Origin: Mycolicibacterium neoaurum | GTDB lineage: Bacteria; Actinomycetota; Actinomycetes; Mycobacteriales; Mycobacteriaceae | Assembly: GCF_036946495.1 (NCBI RefSeq) | Contig: NZ_JAQIIX010000002.1 | Location: forward strand, 744,001 to 808,000 | Length of the DNA: 64,000 nucleotides | Direction: 5' to 3' | Shown here: positions 50,648 to 58,630 of the stretch, one piece after another | Numbering within the stretch: position 1 is the stretch's first letter | How the letters are laid out: each line of letters begins with the position of its first letter | Translations under genes and position numbers: made by a program | Notes under the pieces: model-generated | The model's database searches: none | What the model was told of the DNA's origin: nothing | What the model saw: only the letters and a program-made list of their open reading frames with translations

Positions 50648-51856
50648 CTACAGCGGATCACGTGCCGCCGGGCACGACATGCAGCGCGGCCCACCTCGGC
50701 CGGTGCCGAGCTCTGATGCCGCGATGGGCAACACCTCGATACCGGAGTCGGCGAGCCGGGTGTTGGTCTCGGTGTTGCGTTCGTAGGCCACCACCACACC
50801 GGGCGCCACGGCGAGGGTGTTGTTGCCGTCGTCCCACTGTTCGCGTTCGGCGGTCACGGGATCCAGCCCGGTGTCGATGACGCGCAGCTTGCCGATGCCC
50901 ATCGCGTCGGCAGCGGCCTCGACGAACGGAGCTGCCCGGTCGATCTTCACACCGCCGGCATCGACCTTGTGAATGGTGAACGCGGACAACGAGTCCACGA
51001 TGTTCGGATACATGACGACGGCATCGGCGTCGACCATGGTGCAGACGGTGTCCAGATGCATCTGGGCCCGTTCCTGCGCGATCGGCACGGCCAGAACGGT
51101 GTGCGCCAGATCATCGTCGAACAGGCTGCGGGCCAGGGCCTCGGCACCCGCCGGGGTGGTGCGCTCACCGACGCCGACGGCGACCACCCCCGGCGCCAGC
51201 AACAGCACGTCACCACCCTCGACCGGGGCCGATCGCGATTCGTAGGCCCGCCGTACGCCGAGGAAGCGCGGATGGTGGGCATAGATCAAGTCGGTCAGCG
51301 AGGTCTCGCGGACCCGCGCCGGCAACGCCAGCGAGGTGATCGCCACCCGCGGCCCGATCCAGAATGACGAGTCGCGGGTGAACAGCAGATTGGGCAGCGG
51401 GTCGATGACGAAGTCGCCGCCGTGGTGCATGCGACGCACCAGGGAGAACTCGGTGGAGGCGAACGGCAGTTCGTCGAAGGTCATGCCCGCCATCAGCACG
51501 TGCGCCAACGCGTCCGGTTCCAGGGTACGAAGATATGCCGAAAGCTCCTGGGCCAGCGGGATTCCCAGGCGTCGCGGGTCGACGGCGGCGGAGATGCCGT
51601 GCATCCGGGCGGCGCCGGAGGCCAGCGCCTGGGCCAGCAGATCGCCCAGCAGCAGAACCTCGACCCCGCGCGACGCGAGCAATGCCGCGAACGCGTCGTG
51701 CTCCTCCTGCGCCTTGGCGACCCAGGGCAGTCCGTCGAACAGAAGGGTGTCGTTGTTGCGCGGGGTGAGCCGCTGCAACTCCGCGCCGGGACGGTGCAGG
51801 ATCACCGTCCGCAGCCTGCCGACCTCCGAATTGGATCCCAGCGGTATCGCTTCCAC
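50648..51856 (-). CDS. arcA: Arginine deiminase
   Basis: A 402-residue guanidino-modifying enzyme. The catalytic Cys is in the C-terminal GRGGPRCMSCP. The substrate and acid residues lie in LPNLLFTRDSSFWIG near residue 160, EGGDVLLL near 213 and MHLDTVCTMVD near 267 (catalytic His and Asp). It converts arginine to citrulline and ammonia. No arcB or arcC gene is present nearby. GTG 51856 is divergent from soxR with a palindromic site between them, so it may respond to redox stress. phr follows on the same strand. Confidence 0.93.
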   Translation of the reverse strand: MEAIPLGSNSEVGRLRTVILHRPGAELQRLTPRNNDTLLFDGLPWVAKAQEEHDAFAALLASRGVEVLLLGDLLAQALASGAARMHGISAAVDPRRLGIPLAQELSAYLRTLEPDALAHVLMAGMTFDELPFASTEFSLVRRMHHGGDFVIDPLPNLLFTRDSSFWIGPRVAITSLALPARVRETSLTDLIYAHHPRFLGVRRAYESRSAPVEGGDVLLLAPGVVAVGVGERTTPAGAEALARSLFDDDLAHTVLAVPIAQERAQMHLDTVCTMVDADAVVMYPNIVDSLSAFTIHKVDAGGVKIDRAAPFVEAAADAMGIGKLRVIDTGLDPVTAEREQWDDGNNTLAVAPGVVVAYERNTETNTRLADSGIEVLPIAASELGTGRGGPRCMSCPAARDPL

Positions 51857-51869
51857 ATTCAGAACGTTA

Positions 51870-51887
51870 ACTCAACTATGGTTGAGG
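51870..51887. promoter_or_regulatory. SoxR box between arcA and soxR
   Basis: ACTCAACTATGGTTGAGG contains the perfect arms CTCAAC/GTTGAG around TATG. It closely follows the E. coli soxS operator CCTCAAGTTAACTTGAGG in length, spacing and outer bases. It lies 3 bases before the soxR start and 13 bases from the arcA start, so it can control both directions. Confidence 0.7.
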
Positions 51888-51890
51888 TGT

Positions 51891-52322
51891 ATGGAGACAC
51901 ATGAGCTCACACCCGGTGAGATGGCCCTCCGCAGCGGGGTGGCCGTGTCTGCGCTGCACTTCTACGAGCGCGAAGGTCTCATCGTGTCGCGGCGCACATC
52001 GGGTAATCAGCGTCGCTACCGGCGCGAGACACTGCGCCGGGTGGCCTTCATCCGGATGTCGCAGCGCCTGGGCATCCCACTGGCCCGCATCCGCGACGCA
52101 CTGGCCACCCTGCCCGAGGACCGGGTGCCCACCAGCAAGGACTGGGCGCGGTTGTCGGCGGGCTGGCGCGAGGACATCGACGCGCGGATCCTGCATCTGC
52201 AGCGGTTGCGCGACAATCTCGCCGGGTGCATCGGGTGCGGATGCCTGAGCCTGAAGGCGTGCCGGCTGGCCAACCCAGACGACGTGCTGGCAGATCAGGG
52301 GCCCGGCGCGGCCAACCTGTGA
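51891..52322 (+). CDS. soxR: Redox-sensing MerR-family regulator SoxR
   Basis: A 143-residue MerR protein. A winged-helix DNA-binding domain at the N-terminus (LTPGEMALRSGVAVSALHFYE, SGNQRRYRRETLRRVAFI) is followed by the dimerisation helix. The [2Fe-2S] cluster motif CIGCGCLSLKAC (Cx2CxCx5C) lies at about residues 116-127. In actinobacteria SoxR senses redox-cycling compounds directly and controls a few oxidoreductase or transport genes, not soxS. The start at ATG 51891 is fixed by homology; the transcript is probably nearly leaderless. Divergent from arcA. Confidence 0.92.
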   Translation: METHELTPGEMALRSGVAVSALHFYEREGLIVSRRTSGNQRRYRRETLRRVAFIRMSQRLGIPLARIRDALATLPEDRVPTSKDWARLSAGWREDIDARILHLQRLRDNLAGCIGCGCLSLKACRLANPDDVLADQGPGAANL

Positions 52323-52352
52323 TATCGAACGTCTGTGCGATAGTCTTGGTTC

Positions 52353-52961
52353 GTGTCACTGGCCGTTCAGGGGTCGCTCTTCGACCACTCGGAACGTCGG
52401 AGCCTGGGTGCCGGCGCCTGGATCGACGTGCGCGCGGGCTGGCTCAACGGCTGGCTGGACGATGACAAGACGCTGTTCGACGAGCTGCTGACCGCCATCC
52501 CGTGGCGCGCGGAGCGCAGGCAGATGTACGAACGGGTGCTCGATGTGCCGCGCCTGGTCAGCTTCCATGACCTGACCGCCGCCCCCGCCCCGCATCCGGC
52601 GATCGCCAGGCTGCGGGTCCGGCTCAACGACATCTACGCGGGCGAACTGGGCGAACCGTTCACCAGCGCGGGGCTGTGCCTGTATCGCGACGGTAACGAC
52701 AGCGTGGCCTGGCACGGTGACACCGTCGGGCGCAGCAGCACCGAGGACACCATGGTGGCCATCGTCAGCCTCGGCGCCCGGCGGGTGTTCGCGATGCGAC
52801 CGCGCGGCGGCGGACGCAGCCTGCGATTACCCCAGGCCCATGGCGACCTGCTGGTGATGGGCGGCTCAGCGCAGCGGACCTGGGAGCACGCGGTACCCAA
52901 GACCGCCCGGCCCACCGGGCCGCGGATCAGCATCCAGTTCCGCGTGCGCGATGTGCGCTAA
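52353..52961 (+). CDS. AlkB-like 2-oxoglutarate/Fe(II) dioxygenase
   Basis: A 202-residue double-stranded beta-helix dioxygenase. The iron ligands are His and Asp in VAWHGDTVGRSS (about residue 121) and the distal His in TWEHAVPKT near 179. The 2-oxoglutarate-binding Arg and the RxxxxxR pattern are in GPRISIQFRVRD. AlkB-type enzymes demethylate alkylated bases in DNA or RNA. GTG 52353 follows soxR by 30 bases with a weak site, so the two may be co-transcribed. It overlaps the end of a convergent lipoprotein gene by 4 bases. It matches the position of Rv1000c. Confidence 0.88.
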   Translation: MSLAVQGSLFDHSERRSLGAGAWIDVRAGWLNGWLDDDKTLFDELLTAIPWRAERRQMYERVLDVPRLVSFHDLTAAPAPHPAIARLRVRLNDIYAGELGEPFTSAGLCLYRDGNDSVAWHGDTVGRSSTEDTMVAIVSLGARRVFAMRPRGGGRSLRLPQAHGDLLVMGGSAQRTWEHAVPKTARPTGPRISIQFRVRDVR

Positions 52962-53620
52962 CTGCGACCGGCGCGGACGTCCTCGACCGCGGCGGTGAGC
53001 ATCTCGCGGGCTTTCTCGGTGTCCACCGGCGCCACCGGGGTGTTCGGCACCACGAGCGGATTGGCCGTCACGATGACCATGAAGGTGTCGAAATTCGCGA
53101 CGTAGTTGAACAGTTCGCCGCTGCGTGGCTTGCCGTCGACGGTGGTCTGCACGACGCGATGGGTGCCGAGCACGCGAGCACCCTCGATCTGCGGAGACTC
53201 CACGACTTCGACCAGGCCGCGCACCCCCGGCCCGCCGAAGGCGACCTTCTGGCAGTCGGGGCCGGGATCGTTGGGCGGCACCGGCTCGGAGGTCTGCACC
53301 GCGATCGCGATGAACCGGTTGCCCTTGCCCTCTGCGGTGGTGGCGGCCATATTGCCCTGCGCGCCTTCGGGAATCGCGAGGCCCCCCGCGAACTTCGCGC
53401 AGGCCGCCGGCTCGATCGCCACCCCGGCGGGCACGGTCTGCGGTGCCAACATCTTCGGGTCGATACCGGTCGGTCCCGTGGTGGTGACCTGGAAGCCCGA
53501 GTCGAAGACCGACTTCACCGCGAAGACACCGGCAATATCGGCCTTCGACGAGTCGCCGGAGGAGCACGCCGTCAAGGCGGCAGCACAGGTAACCAGGGCC
53601 AGCGCCCGTGACGTCAGCAT
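52958..53620 (-). CDS. Exported lipoprotein (DUF5642-like)
   Basis: A 220-residue lipoprotein. From ATG 53620 the signal MLTSRALALVTCAAALTACSS ends in a lipobox with Cys near residue 19. The mature domain has GVAIEPAACAKFAGGLAIP and DPGPDCQKVAFGG (two cysteines that may pair) and VVVPNTPVAPVDTEKA. The two-Cys pattern and length resemble the mycobacterial DUF5642 family. The longer open frame upstream overlaps the next lipoprotein gene and is not credible. Function unknown. It lies 10 bases downstream of a second lipoprotein gene on the same strand. Confidence 0.75.
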   Translation of the reverse strand: MLTSRALALVTCAAALTACSSGDSSKADIAGVFAVKSVFDSGFQVTTTGPTGIDPKMLAPQTVPAGVAIEPAACAKFAGGLAIPEGAQGNMAATTAEGKGNRFIAIAVQTSEPVPPNDPGPDCQKVAFGGPGVRGLVEVVESPQIEGARVLGTHRVVQTTVDGKPRSGELFNYVANFDTFMVIVTANPLVVPNTPVAPVDTEKAREMLTAAVEDVRAGRS

Positions 53621-53630
53621 CGCCGCCAAT

Positions 53631-54308
53631 CTACCCGGCCGGCTCCACGCTCCCGGAGATCTCGTCGGTCGCCGAGCGCAACAGCCGACCGGCGACATCC
53701 GGCCCGAGCTCCGGCAGCGCCGAGCCGGGGTCGGTGACGACGGTGACGGTCACGACGTAGCCGGAGCTCGGGTAGGCGATGGCGGTGTCGGCGTGCGAAC
53801 GGGTCTCGGTACCGCCTTCCACGACGGTGGTGGCCACGGTGGACATCGCCGCGGTGGGCGTGCCGGGGATATCGGGGGCGGCCGCCGCGGTGACCGTCGC
53901 GGTGGTGCGCCCACCCCGCAGCGTCCAGGCCTCACAGCCGGACGGGATGGCGGCCACGGTTCCGGGACCGGCCACCACGGCGTGAATGATGCCTCCGGGC
54001 CCGGAGGCCGACCAACCGTGCGTCGGCGCACCGGCGCCCGGATCGGCCAACGCCGCGCATTGCCCGGGTTCGGCGGCCCAGCCCGCCGTCATCCCCCAGA
54101 AACCGGCCGGCGCCGCATTGCCGGCGAGTGGCGTGACCTCGTACCCCGGCGGGAGGTCGGACTGAACCCGCTGCACCGCAGCAGGATTCACCACTTTTAC
54201 CGCACGCGTGTCCGAGCCGCCGGCCCGGTCGGTCGGCGGGGCCGGCGCAGGGGCGGAACAACCGCTGATCACCAGCACCGCGCCAAGGCCGATCGCGTAG
54301 CCACGCAC
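53631..54308 (-). CDS. Exported lipoprotein (DUF5642-like, second copy)
   Basis: A 225-residue lipoprotein from GTG 54308. The signal MRGYAIGLGAVLVISGCSAP ends in the lipobox ISGC, Cys 17, followed by a Pro/Ala linker. The mature part includes LPPGYEVTPLAGNAAPAGFWG, EPGQCAALADPG and IPSGCEAWTL, so a disulfide is again possible, and the segment GYVVTVTVVTDPGSALPELG. Layout is similar to the downstream gene at 52958, so this is probably an ancient duplication. It is divergent from the LpqN-like gene at 54429 with 120 bases between. Confidence 0.72.
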   Translation of the reverse strand: MRGYAIGLGAVLVISGCSAPAPAPPTDRAGGSDTRAVKVVNPAAVQRVQSDLPPGYEVTPLAGNAAPAGFWGMTAGWAAEPGQCAALADPGAGAPTHGWSASGPGGIIHAVVAGPGTVAAIPSGCEAWTLRGGRTTATVTAAAAPDIPGTPTAAMSTVATTVVEGGTETRSHADTAIAYPSSGYVVTVTVVTDPGSALPELGPDVAGRLLRSATDEISGSVEPAG

Positions 54309-54428
54309 ACCGCCTGTGTTACCACACCGACGCCCAGGTTTCCCCGGCGAAACGCGTCTCACGACATGCCGTCGGTTTCCCTCCGGCCCTGTAACGTCCG
54401 ATCCGAGATTCGACGGACAGGAGAACCG

Positions 54429-55127
54429 ATGAACAAGCAGACCACAGCCCGAGGCGCGGCCGTTGCGGTCGCGGTGCTCAGCCTCGCCCTGGCCGGCTGC
54501 GGATCCGACACCAAGACCGACACCAGCTCCAGCGCCGAGGAGACCTCCACCTCGGCCGCTGCCGCGCCGGAGACCGACGGTGACGCGCCGGCCGGTACCG
54601 GCGAGAATCTGACCATCGCCCAGTACATCCAGCAGAACGGCATCACCGAGGCGCAGGTCAAACGTGGCACCCCCGGGGCACCGTCGGTGAATCTGCCTGC
54701 CCCGCAGGGCTGGGTCGATGCCGGTCCGGCCACCCCGGAATGGGCGTGGGGCCAGCTCGTGTACGCCGACCCGAGCATGCCGCCGCCGCCGCCGACCATC
54801 ACCGCGATCCTGTCCAAGCTGACCGGTGATGTCGAGGGTGCCAAGATTCTGGAGTACGCACCCAACGAGCTGAAGAATCTCCCCGACTACAACGGCGGCA
54901 ACGAGGGGCAGCCGGGCAAGCTCGGCGGATTCGACGCCGTGCAGGTCGGCGGAACGTACGTCAAGAACGGCAAGACCCTGCTGGTCGCGCAGAAGACGAC
55001 GGTCATCCCTGCCGACGACGGGCTGTTCGTCCTGCAGATCAACGCCGAAGGCACCGAGGAACAGATGGGCCCGCTGATGGACGCCACCGCGGCCATCGAC
55101 GAGCAGACGACCATCACGCCCAGCTGA
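54429..55127 (+). CDS. LpqN-family lipoprotein
   Basis: A 232-residue exported lipoprotein. The signal and lipobox are MNKQTTARGAAVAVAVLS and LALAGCGS (Cys near residue 24). A Thr/Ser/Ala-rich, probably glycosylated linker runs to about residue 60. The LpqN domain follows (NLTIAQYIQQNGITEAQVKRG, LPAPQGWVDAG, GFDAVQVGGTYVKNG). AGGAG lies 6 bases before ATG 54429. It is related to LpqT at 25376. It ends directly against the stop of the convergent AroE-like gene. LpqN proteins have been linked to cell-envelope assembly in mycobacteria; no specific role can be read here. Confidence 0.85.
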   Translation: MNKQTTARGAAVAVAVLSLALAGCGSDTKTDTSSSAEETSTSAAAAPETDGDAPAGTGENLTIAQYIQQNGITEAQVKRGTPGAPSVNLPAPQGWVDAGPATPEWAWGQLVYADPSMPPPPPTITAILSKLTGDVEGAKILEYAPNELKNLPDYNGGNEGQPGKLGGFDAVQVGGTYVKNGKTLLVAQKTTVIPADDGLFVLQINAEGTEEQMGPLMDATAAIDEQTTITPS

Positions 55128-55970
55128 TCACGCCCGCGATATCTCCGACGCCGCCGCGATCTGCGCCGGGCTGGGGCGCACCCCGGTATAGCGCTCGAAC
55201 TGCTCGGCCGCCTGCAGCGCGATGACCTCAGCCCCGGTGATCACCGGGATGCCCGCGGCACGGGCGGCGATGATCAACGGTGTTTCCGAGGGCAGGGCCA
55301 CGACGTCGAACACGGTCGCCGCGGCGTTGATCGCGTCCTCGTCGAACGATCGGGCGGACTCCTCGGGACCGCCGGCCATCCCGATCGGGGTGACGTTGAC
55401 CAGGATCGGTGCCCGCACACCGTCCGCGGAAGTGGTGTGCTCCCAACCGATCCGGTCGGCGAGTGCGCGACCGGTCTCGGCATTCCTGGCGACGACGACC
55501 CCGCGGGTGAATCCCGCTCCGACGAACGCGGCGGCCACGGCGTTGGCCATCCCACCGCTGCCGCGCAGCACCAGCGCATCGTCGGGATCGAGCTCGTGCT
55601 GGGCGATGAGTTGTTGTACCGCAAGGTAATCGGTGTTGGAGGCGGTGAGGTGACCGTTGTCGTTGACGATGGTATTCACCGATTCGATGACCCGCGCCGA
55701 CGGCTCGATATCGTCGACCAGCGCCATCACATCGGTCTTGAAGGGCATCGAGACCGAGCAGCCGCGGATGCCCAGGGCCCGCACCCCGCCGATGGCGGCC
55801 GCGATATCGGTGGTGGTGAAGGCCTTGTAGAGGAAATCCAGGCCCAGTTCCTCGTACAGATAATTGTGGAACCGCGTGCCGATGTTGCTGGGCCGCGCGG
55901 CAAGCGAGATGCACAGCGTGGTGTCCTTGTTCAGCGGCGGCCGGCCGGCACTGCGCGCGGGTTGGGACAT
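55128..55970 (-). CDS. Shikimate dehydrogenase-like protein
   Basis: A 280-residue AroE-fold protein. N-terminal substrate segment: DTTLCISLAARPSNIGTRFH. The family lysine is in SVSMPFKTDVMALVD near residue 75, ESVNTIVNDNGHLTASNTDY covers 95-114, and the NADP fold has VLRGSGGMANAVAAAF near 135. The SLAARPSNIG opening differs from the usual SPSPxxHN of AroE and resembles the HI0607-type AroE-like group. It is thus probably not the only biosynthetic shikimate dehydrogenase. Its ATG overlaps the stop of the acetyltransferase gene upstream by one base. Confidence 0.82.
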   Translation of the reverse strand: MSQPARSAGRPPLNKDTTLCISLAARPSNIGTRFHNYLYEELGLDFLYKAFTTTDIAAAIGGVRALGIRGCSVSMPFKTDVMALVDDIEPSARVIESVNTIVNDNGHLTASNTDYLAVQQLIAQHELDPDDALVLRGSGGMANAVAAAFVGAGFTRGVVVARNAETGRALADRIGWEHTTSADGVRAPILVNVTPIGMAGGPEESARSFDEDAINAAATVFDVVALPSETPLIIAARAAGIPVITGAEVIALQAAEQFERYTGVRPSPAQIAAASEISRA

Positions 55971-56968
55971 CAGCCCACCGATCCCATCACTCGCCGCGCC
56001 AGGGCGGCGATCTCGTCGTAGATTTCCGGACGCAGCGATAACGCGTCGGCCGGCGGGACGTCGATCTCGGTGACCACCACGTTGAGATCATCGCGCACCC
56101 AGTGCGCACCGGCGCGGTCCAGGATGGCGCGCATCGCATAGTTGTCGGTCAACACCCGTGCCGAGAAGCGGGTGACGCCGCCGACGTGCGCGGCCACGGC
56201 CAACGCGTCCATGAGGAATGTCCCGATGCCGTGACCCTGATAGATGTCGGCGACGATGAACGCCACCTCCGCGGTACTCACCCCATGCCCCTCCCGGACG
56301 AACCGGGCGTCGGCGACCACCGGACCGTCCGGTCCCGCGGTCATCACCCAGACGAAGTGATCGACATAGTCCACCTCGAACAGGTAGGCCATCAGCGATG
56401 GCGTCGGGACCCGGGTGCTCTGGAACCGCCGATACAACGTCTCGGCCGAGAACTCGATGGGTCCGTCGATCGTGCGCACGTTGTCACCGGGCAGCACCGG
56501 ACGCAGATGCAGGACGAGGTGGTCTCGCAGCGCGATCTCGATCGGCGTCAGATAGGCGGCCAGCCGCTGGCGGGCGGTGCGCACCAAACGTGGCATCACC
56601 CCCGGCAGTTCGACAAGGGCGGCAAAGGCTTCGGGTCCGCCCACCCAACCGGTCAGCGCCGTGGCGGCCACCACGGTGGCGCTGCGTGGGGTGTGCCGCA
56701 GCAGGGCGATCTCACCGATCACGAGGCCTGGATCGACGGTGATCGTGACGACCTCACCACGGTCGCCGACGTGGGTCACCTCGGCCCGTCCGGTAGCGAT
56801 CAACAGGAAGGTCAGCGCCGTCTCGCCCTGTCGCATGAGAACCTGTCCCGGGTCGGCGACCAGCGGTTGCAGCTGGGACGCCAGGGGACGCAGTGACTCG
56901 GGCGCGCACCCGGCGAAGAACTCAAGTGCAGCCAGTTCGTCGGCACGGTCAGCGGTCACTCCGGACAC
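55970..56968 (-). CDS. pat: cAMP-regulated protein lysine acetyltransferase (Pat/KATmt)
   Basis: A 332-residue fusion. Residues 1 to about 140 form a cyclic-nucleotide-binding domain with the phosphate-binding cassette GEIALLRHTPRSATVVA at about 83-99. About 150-320 form a GNAT acetyltransferase domain, whose acetyl-CoA loop is in VADIYQGHGIGTFLMDALA. The length matches M. tuberculosis Rv0998 and M. smegmatis Pat (332-333 residues), where cAMP relieves autoinhibition and the enzyme acetylates acyl-CoA synthetases and other metabolic enzymes. Several such ligases are in this window. GTG 56968 is used; GTG 56959 is possible. It is followed by an AroE-like gene with a one-base overlap. Confidence 0.93.
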   Translation of the reverse strand: MSGVTADRADELAALEFFAGCAPESLRPLASQLQPLVADPGQVLMRQGETALTFLLIATGRAEVTHVGDRGEVVTITVDPGLVIGEIALLRHTPRSATVVAATALTGWVGGPEAFAALVELPGVMPRLVRTARQRLAAYLTPIEIALRDHLVLHLRPVLPGDNVRTIDGPIEFSAETLYRRFQSTRVPTPSLMAYLFEVDYVDHFVWVMTAGPDGPVVADARFVREGHGVSTAEVAFIVADIYQGHGIGTFLMDALAVAAHVGGVTRFSARVLTDNYAMRAILDRAGAHWVRDDLNVVVTEIDVPPADALSLRPEIYDEIAALARRVMGSVG

Positions 56969-57098
56969 CTCACGAGGCTACGGCGCGGTCGTCGGGGTCG
57001 GCAACAACGGTCAAGATCACGTTTGCTATAGACGTGGGCACATGCCCGTTGGAAAAGTTTTCTACGCACCGGTCAGTAATTTGTGGCAAACTCCGCAT

Positions 57099-57746
57099 AT
57101 GACACAAGCGCTGCGCCGCACTCGGGGGCGCCCACGAGCAGCTAACGGAGCGGAAACCCGCGAACGGATCATCTTCGCGGCTCGTCAAGTTTTCAGCGAG
57201 CTTGGCTACGATGCGTCGACATTCCAGGAGATTGCCGAGCGCGCCGATCTGACCCGCCCAGCAATCAATCACTACTTCTCCAACAAGCGCGATCTGTACC
57301 AGAACGTGCTGGATACGACCCACACCGGACTCATCGAAGCCGGGATCGCCGCAGCCGCCGGCCAGACCACTCTGCTGGACAAACTGACCGCGTTGATGAG
57401 CGGCATGCTGGCCGCGCACCGCGAGATCGACTCCGCCGCAGCTTTCCTTGTCACCTCGATGCTGGAGGCCCATCGCCACCCCGAGTTGAAGAACGAGCAA
57501 TATGCCCCGCGCGACGGAATCCGCGCCTTTCTAGCCAAAGCCGTCAGCGACGCGATCGCAAATGGTCAATTGACCGACGAAACCGATGGCAACGCCCTCA
57601 TCGAGATGTTGCTGGTGCTCATGTTCGGTATGGGTTTCTACGCCGGCTTCGTCGGCACCGACGATGAGGTGGCCGCCGTCATCGACAGGCTGCGCAGACT
57701 GTTGTCCAACGACCTGTGGGCGCTGCGGGAGCCTGCCGCCAGTTGA
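57099..57746 (+). CDS. TetR-family transcriptional regulator
   Basis: A 215-residue TetR protein. The Arg-rich N-terminal arm (RRTRGRPRAANG) may reach the minor groove. ETRERIIFAARQVFSELGYD and LTRPAINHYFSNKRDLYQ are the DNA-binding helices. ATG 57099 is the natural start; the frame extends upstream through the pat promoter region without a better one. It is divergent from pat with 130 bases between and converges with the DUF4239 gene across a hairpin. Its target is unknown. Confidence 0.87.
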   Translation: MTQALRRTRGRPRAANGAETRERIIFAARQVFSELGYDASTFQEIAERADLTRPAINHYFSNKRDLYQNVLDTTHTGLIEAGIAAAAGQTTLLDKLTALMSGMLAAHREIDSAAAFLVTSMLEAHRHPELKNEQYAPRDGIRAFLAKAVSDAIANGQLTDETDGNALIEMLLVLMFGMGFYAGFVGTDDEVAAVIDRLRRLLSNDLWALREPAAS

Positions 57747-57760
57747 GCCGGCCTTCGGTC

Positions 57761-57780
57761 GTGCCGCGAGGGTGCGGCAC
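57761..57780. terminator. Bidirectional terminator hairpin
   Basis: GTGCCGC (57761-57767) and GCGGCAC (57774-57780) form a 7-bp GC-rich stem with a 6-base loop between the stops of the convergent tetR and DUF4239 genes. Confidence 0.6.
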
Positions 57781-58572
57781 CTAGCCGCGCGGCTGTTGCA
57801 GCACGGTGACGAACTCTCGCAGTGGATCGGCCGAGGTCGCCGCGTCCCCGATGAACGGGTGGGACAGCTGCGCCACCAAGAACAGGTTGGTCGCCACCAG
57901 CACACCGACGATCGCGACCATCGGGTAATGCATCGAGGACCGCTCGACGCCGTAGATGATGGTGGTGCCCAACACCAGCGTGCTGGTCAAGAAGATGACA
58001 CCCCACAGCGGCCACGGCGCCCCGTCGTCATCGCGCGCCTGCAGCAGCCGCACCGTGCGGGCCTGGCTCATCTTGTCCAGGTTGCTCAGCGATGTGGTCA
58101 GCCGGCTGCGCTGGGCATCGGTGGCCGGTTGGAGCTCACCGTACGCCCGGTACACCGCGTCCAGCGCCCGGTCGGCCTCGGGTGTGGTGGTCGCATTCCC
58201 GCCGGGCCACTCCCGTAACGCCGCCTGACCGTAGTCGAGCAGGGCACCGCGCAGCCGTTGGGCGTCCGGATCGGCGAAAGCCACCGTGTCCCTGGCCAAT
58301 TGCACCGCCGCCGCGCCCTCGGCCCTGACGTTGGTATCCGCGGTGTTGATATGCCCCCACATGGATGACACGACGAACCCGATGAAGAAGGCGTAGACGA
58401 AACCGATCACCCCGTAGGTGAACCGGACGACGTCGTTGTGGTCATCACCCTGCAGTCCCGGGAATCGTCGGCGCACCAGCATCTGCAACAGCACCGCGCC
58501 GCCGGCGATCAGCACAACCAGGAGGACCAACAGGACACCCGCGGGAACGTGCTCGACCAGCCAAGCGCTCAT
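57781..58572 (-). CDS. DUF4239-type (bestrophin-like) membrane protein
   Basis: A 263-residue protein with four likely membrane helices: about residues 9-32, 48-68, 187-207 and 213-232. A helical soluble segment (about 75-180) lies between the two pairs. FTYGVIGFVYAFFIGFVVSSMW in helix 2 and FLTSTLVLGTTIIYG in helix 3 are typical of DUF4239, a distant bestrophin-like group. The start ATG 58572 is unambiguous. It is divergent from the molybdopterin gene with 58 bases between. A role in ion movement is a family-based guess. Confidence 0.75.
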   Translation of the reverse strand: MSAWLVEHVPAGVLLVLLVVLIAGGAVLLQMLVRRRFPGLQGDDHNDVVRFTYGVIGFVYAFFIGFVVSSMWGHINTADTNVRAEGAAAVQLARDTVAFADPDAQRLRGALLDYGQAALREWPGGNATTTPEADRALDAVYRAYGELQPATDAQRSRLTTSLSNLDKMSQARTVRLLQARDDDGAPWPLWGVIFLTSTLVLGTTIIYGVERSSMHYPMVAIVGVLVATNLFLVAQLSHPFIGDAATSADPLREFVTVLQQPRG

Positions 58573-58630
58573 CGGCTGACTCTAGAGCGATCCGGTCACG
58601 GCGTCGATGCGGTCGTCTAGGGTCTGGGCC

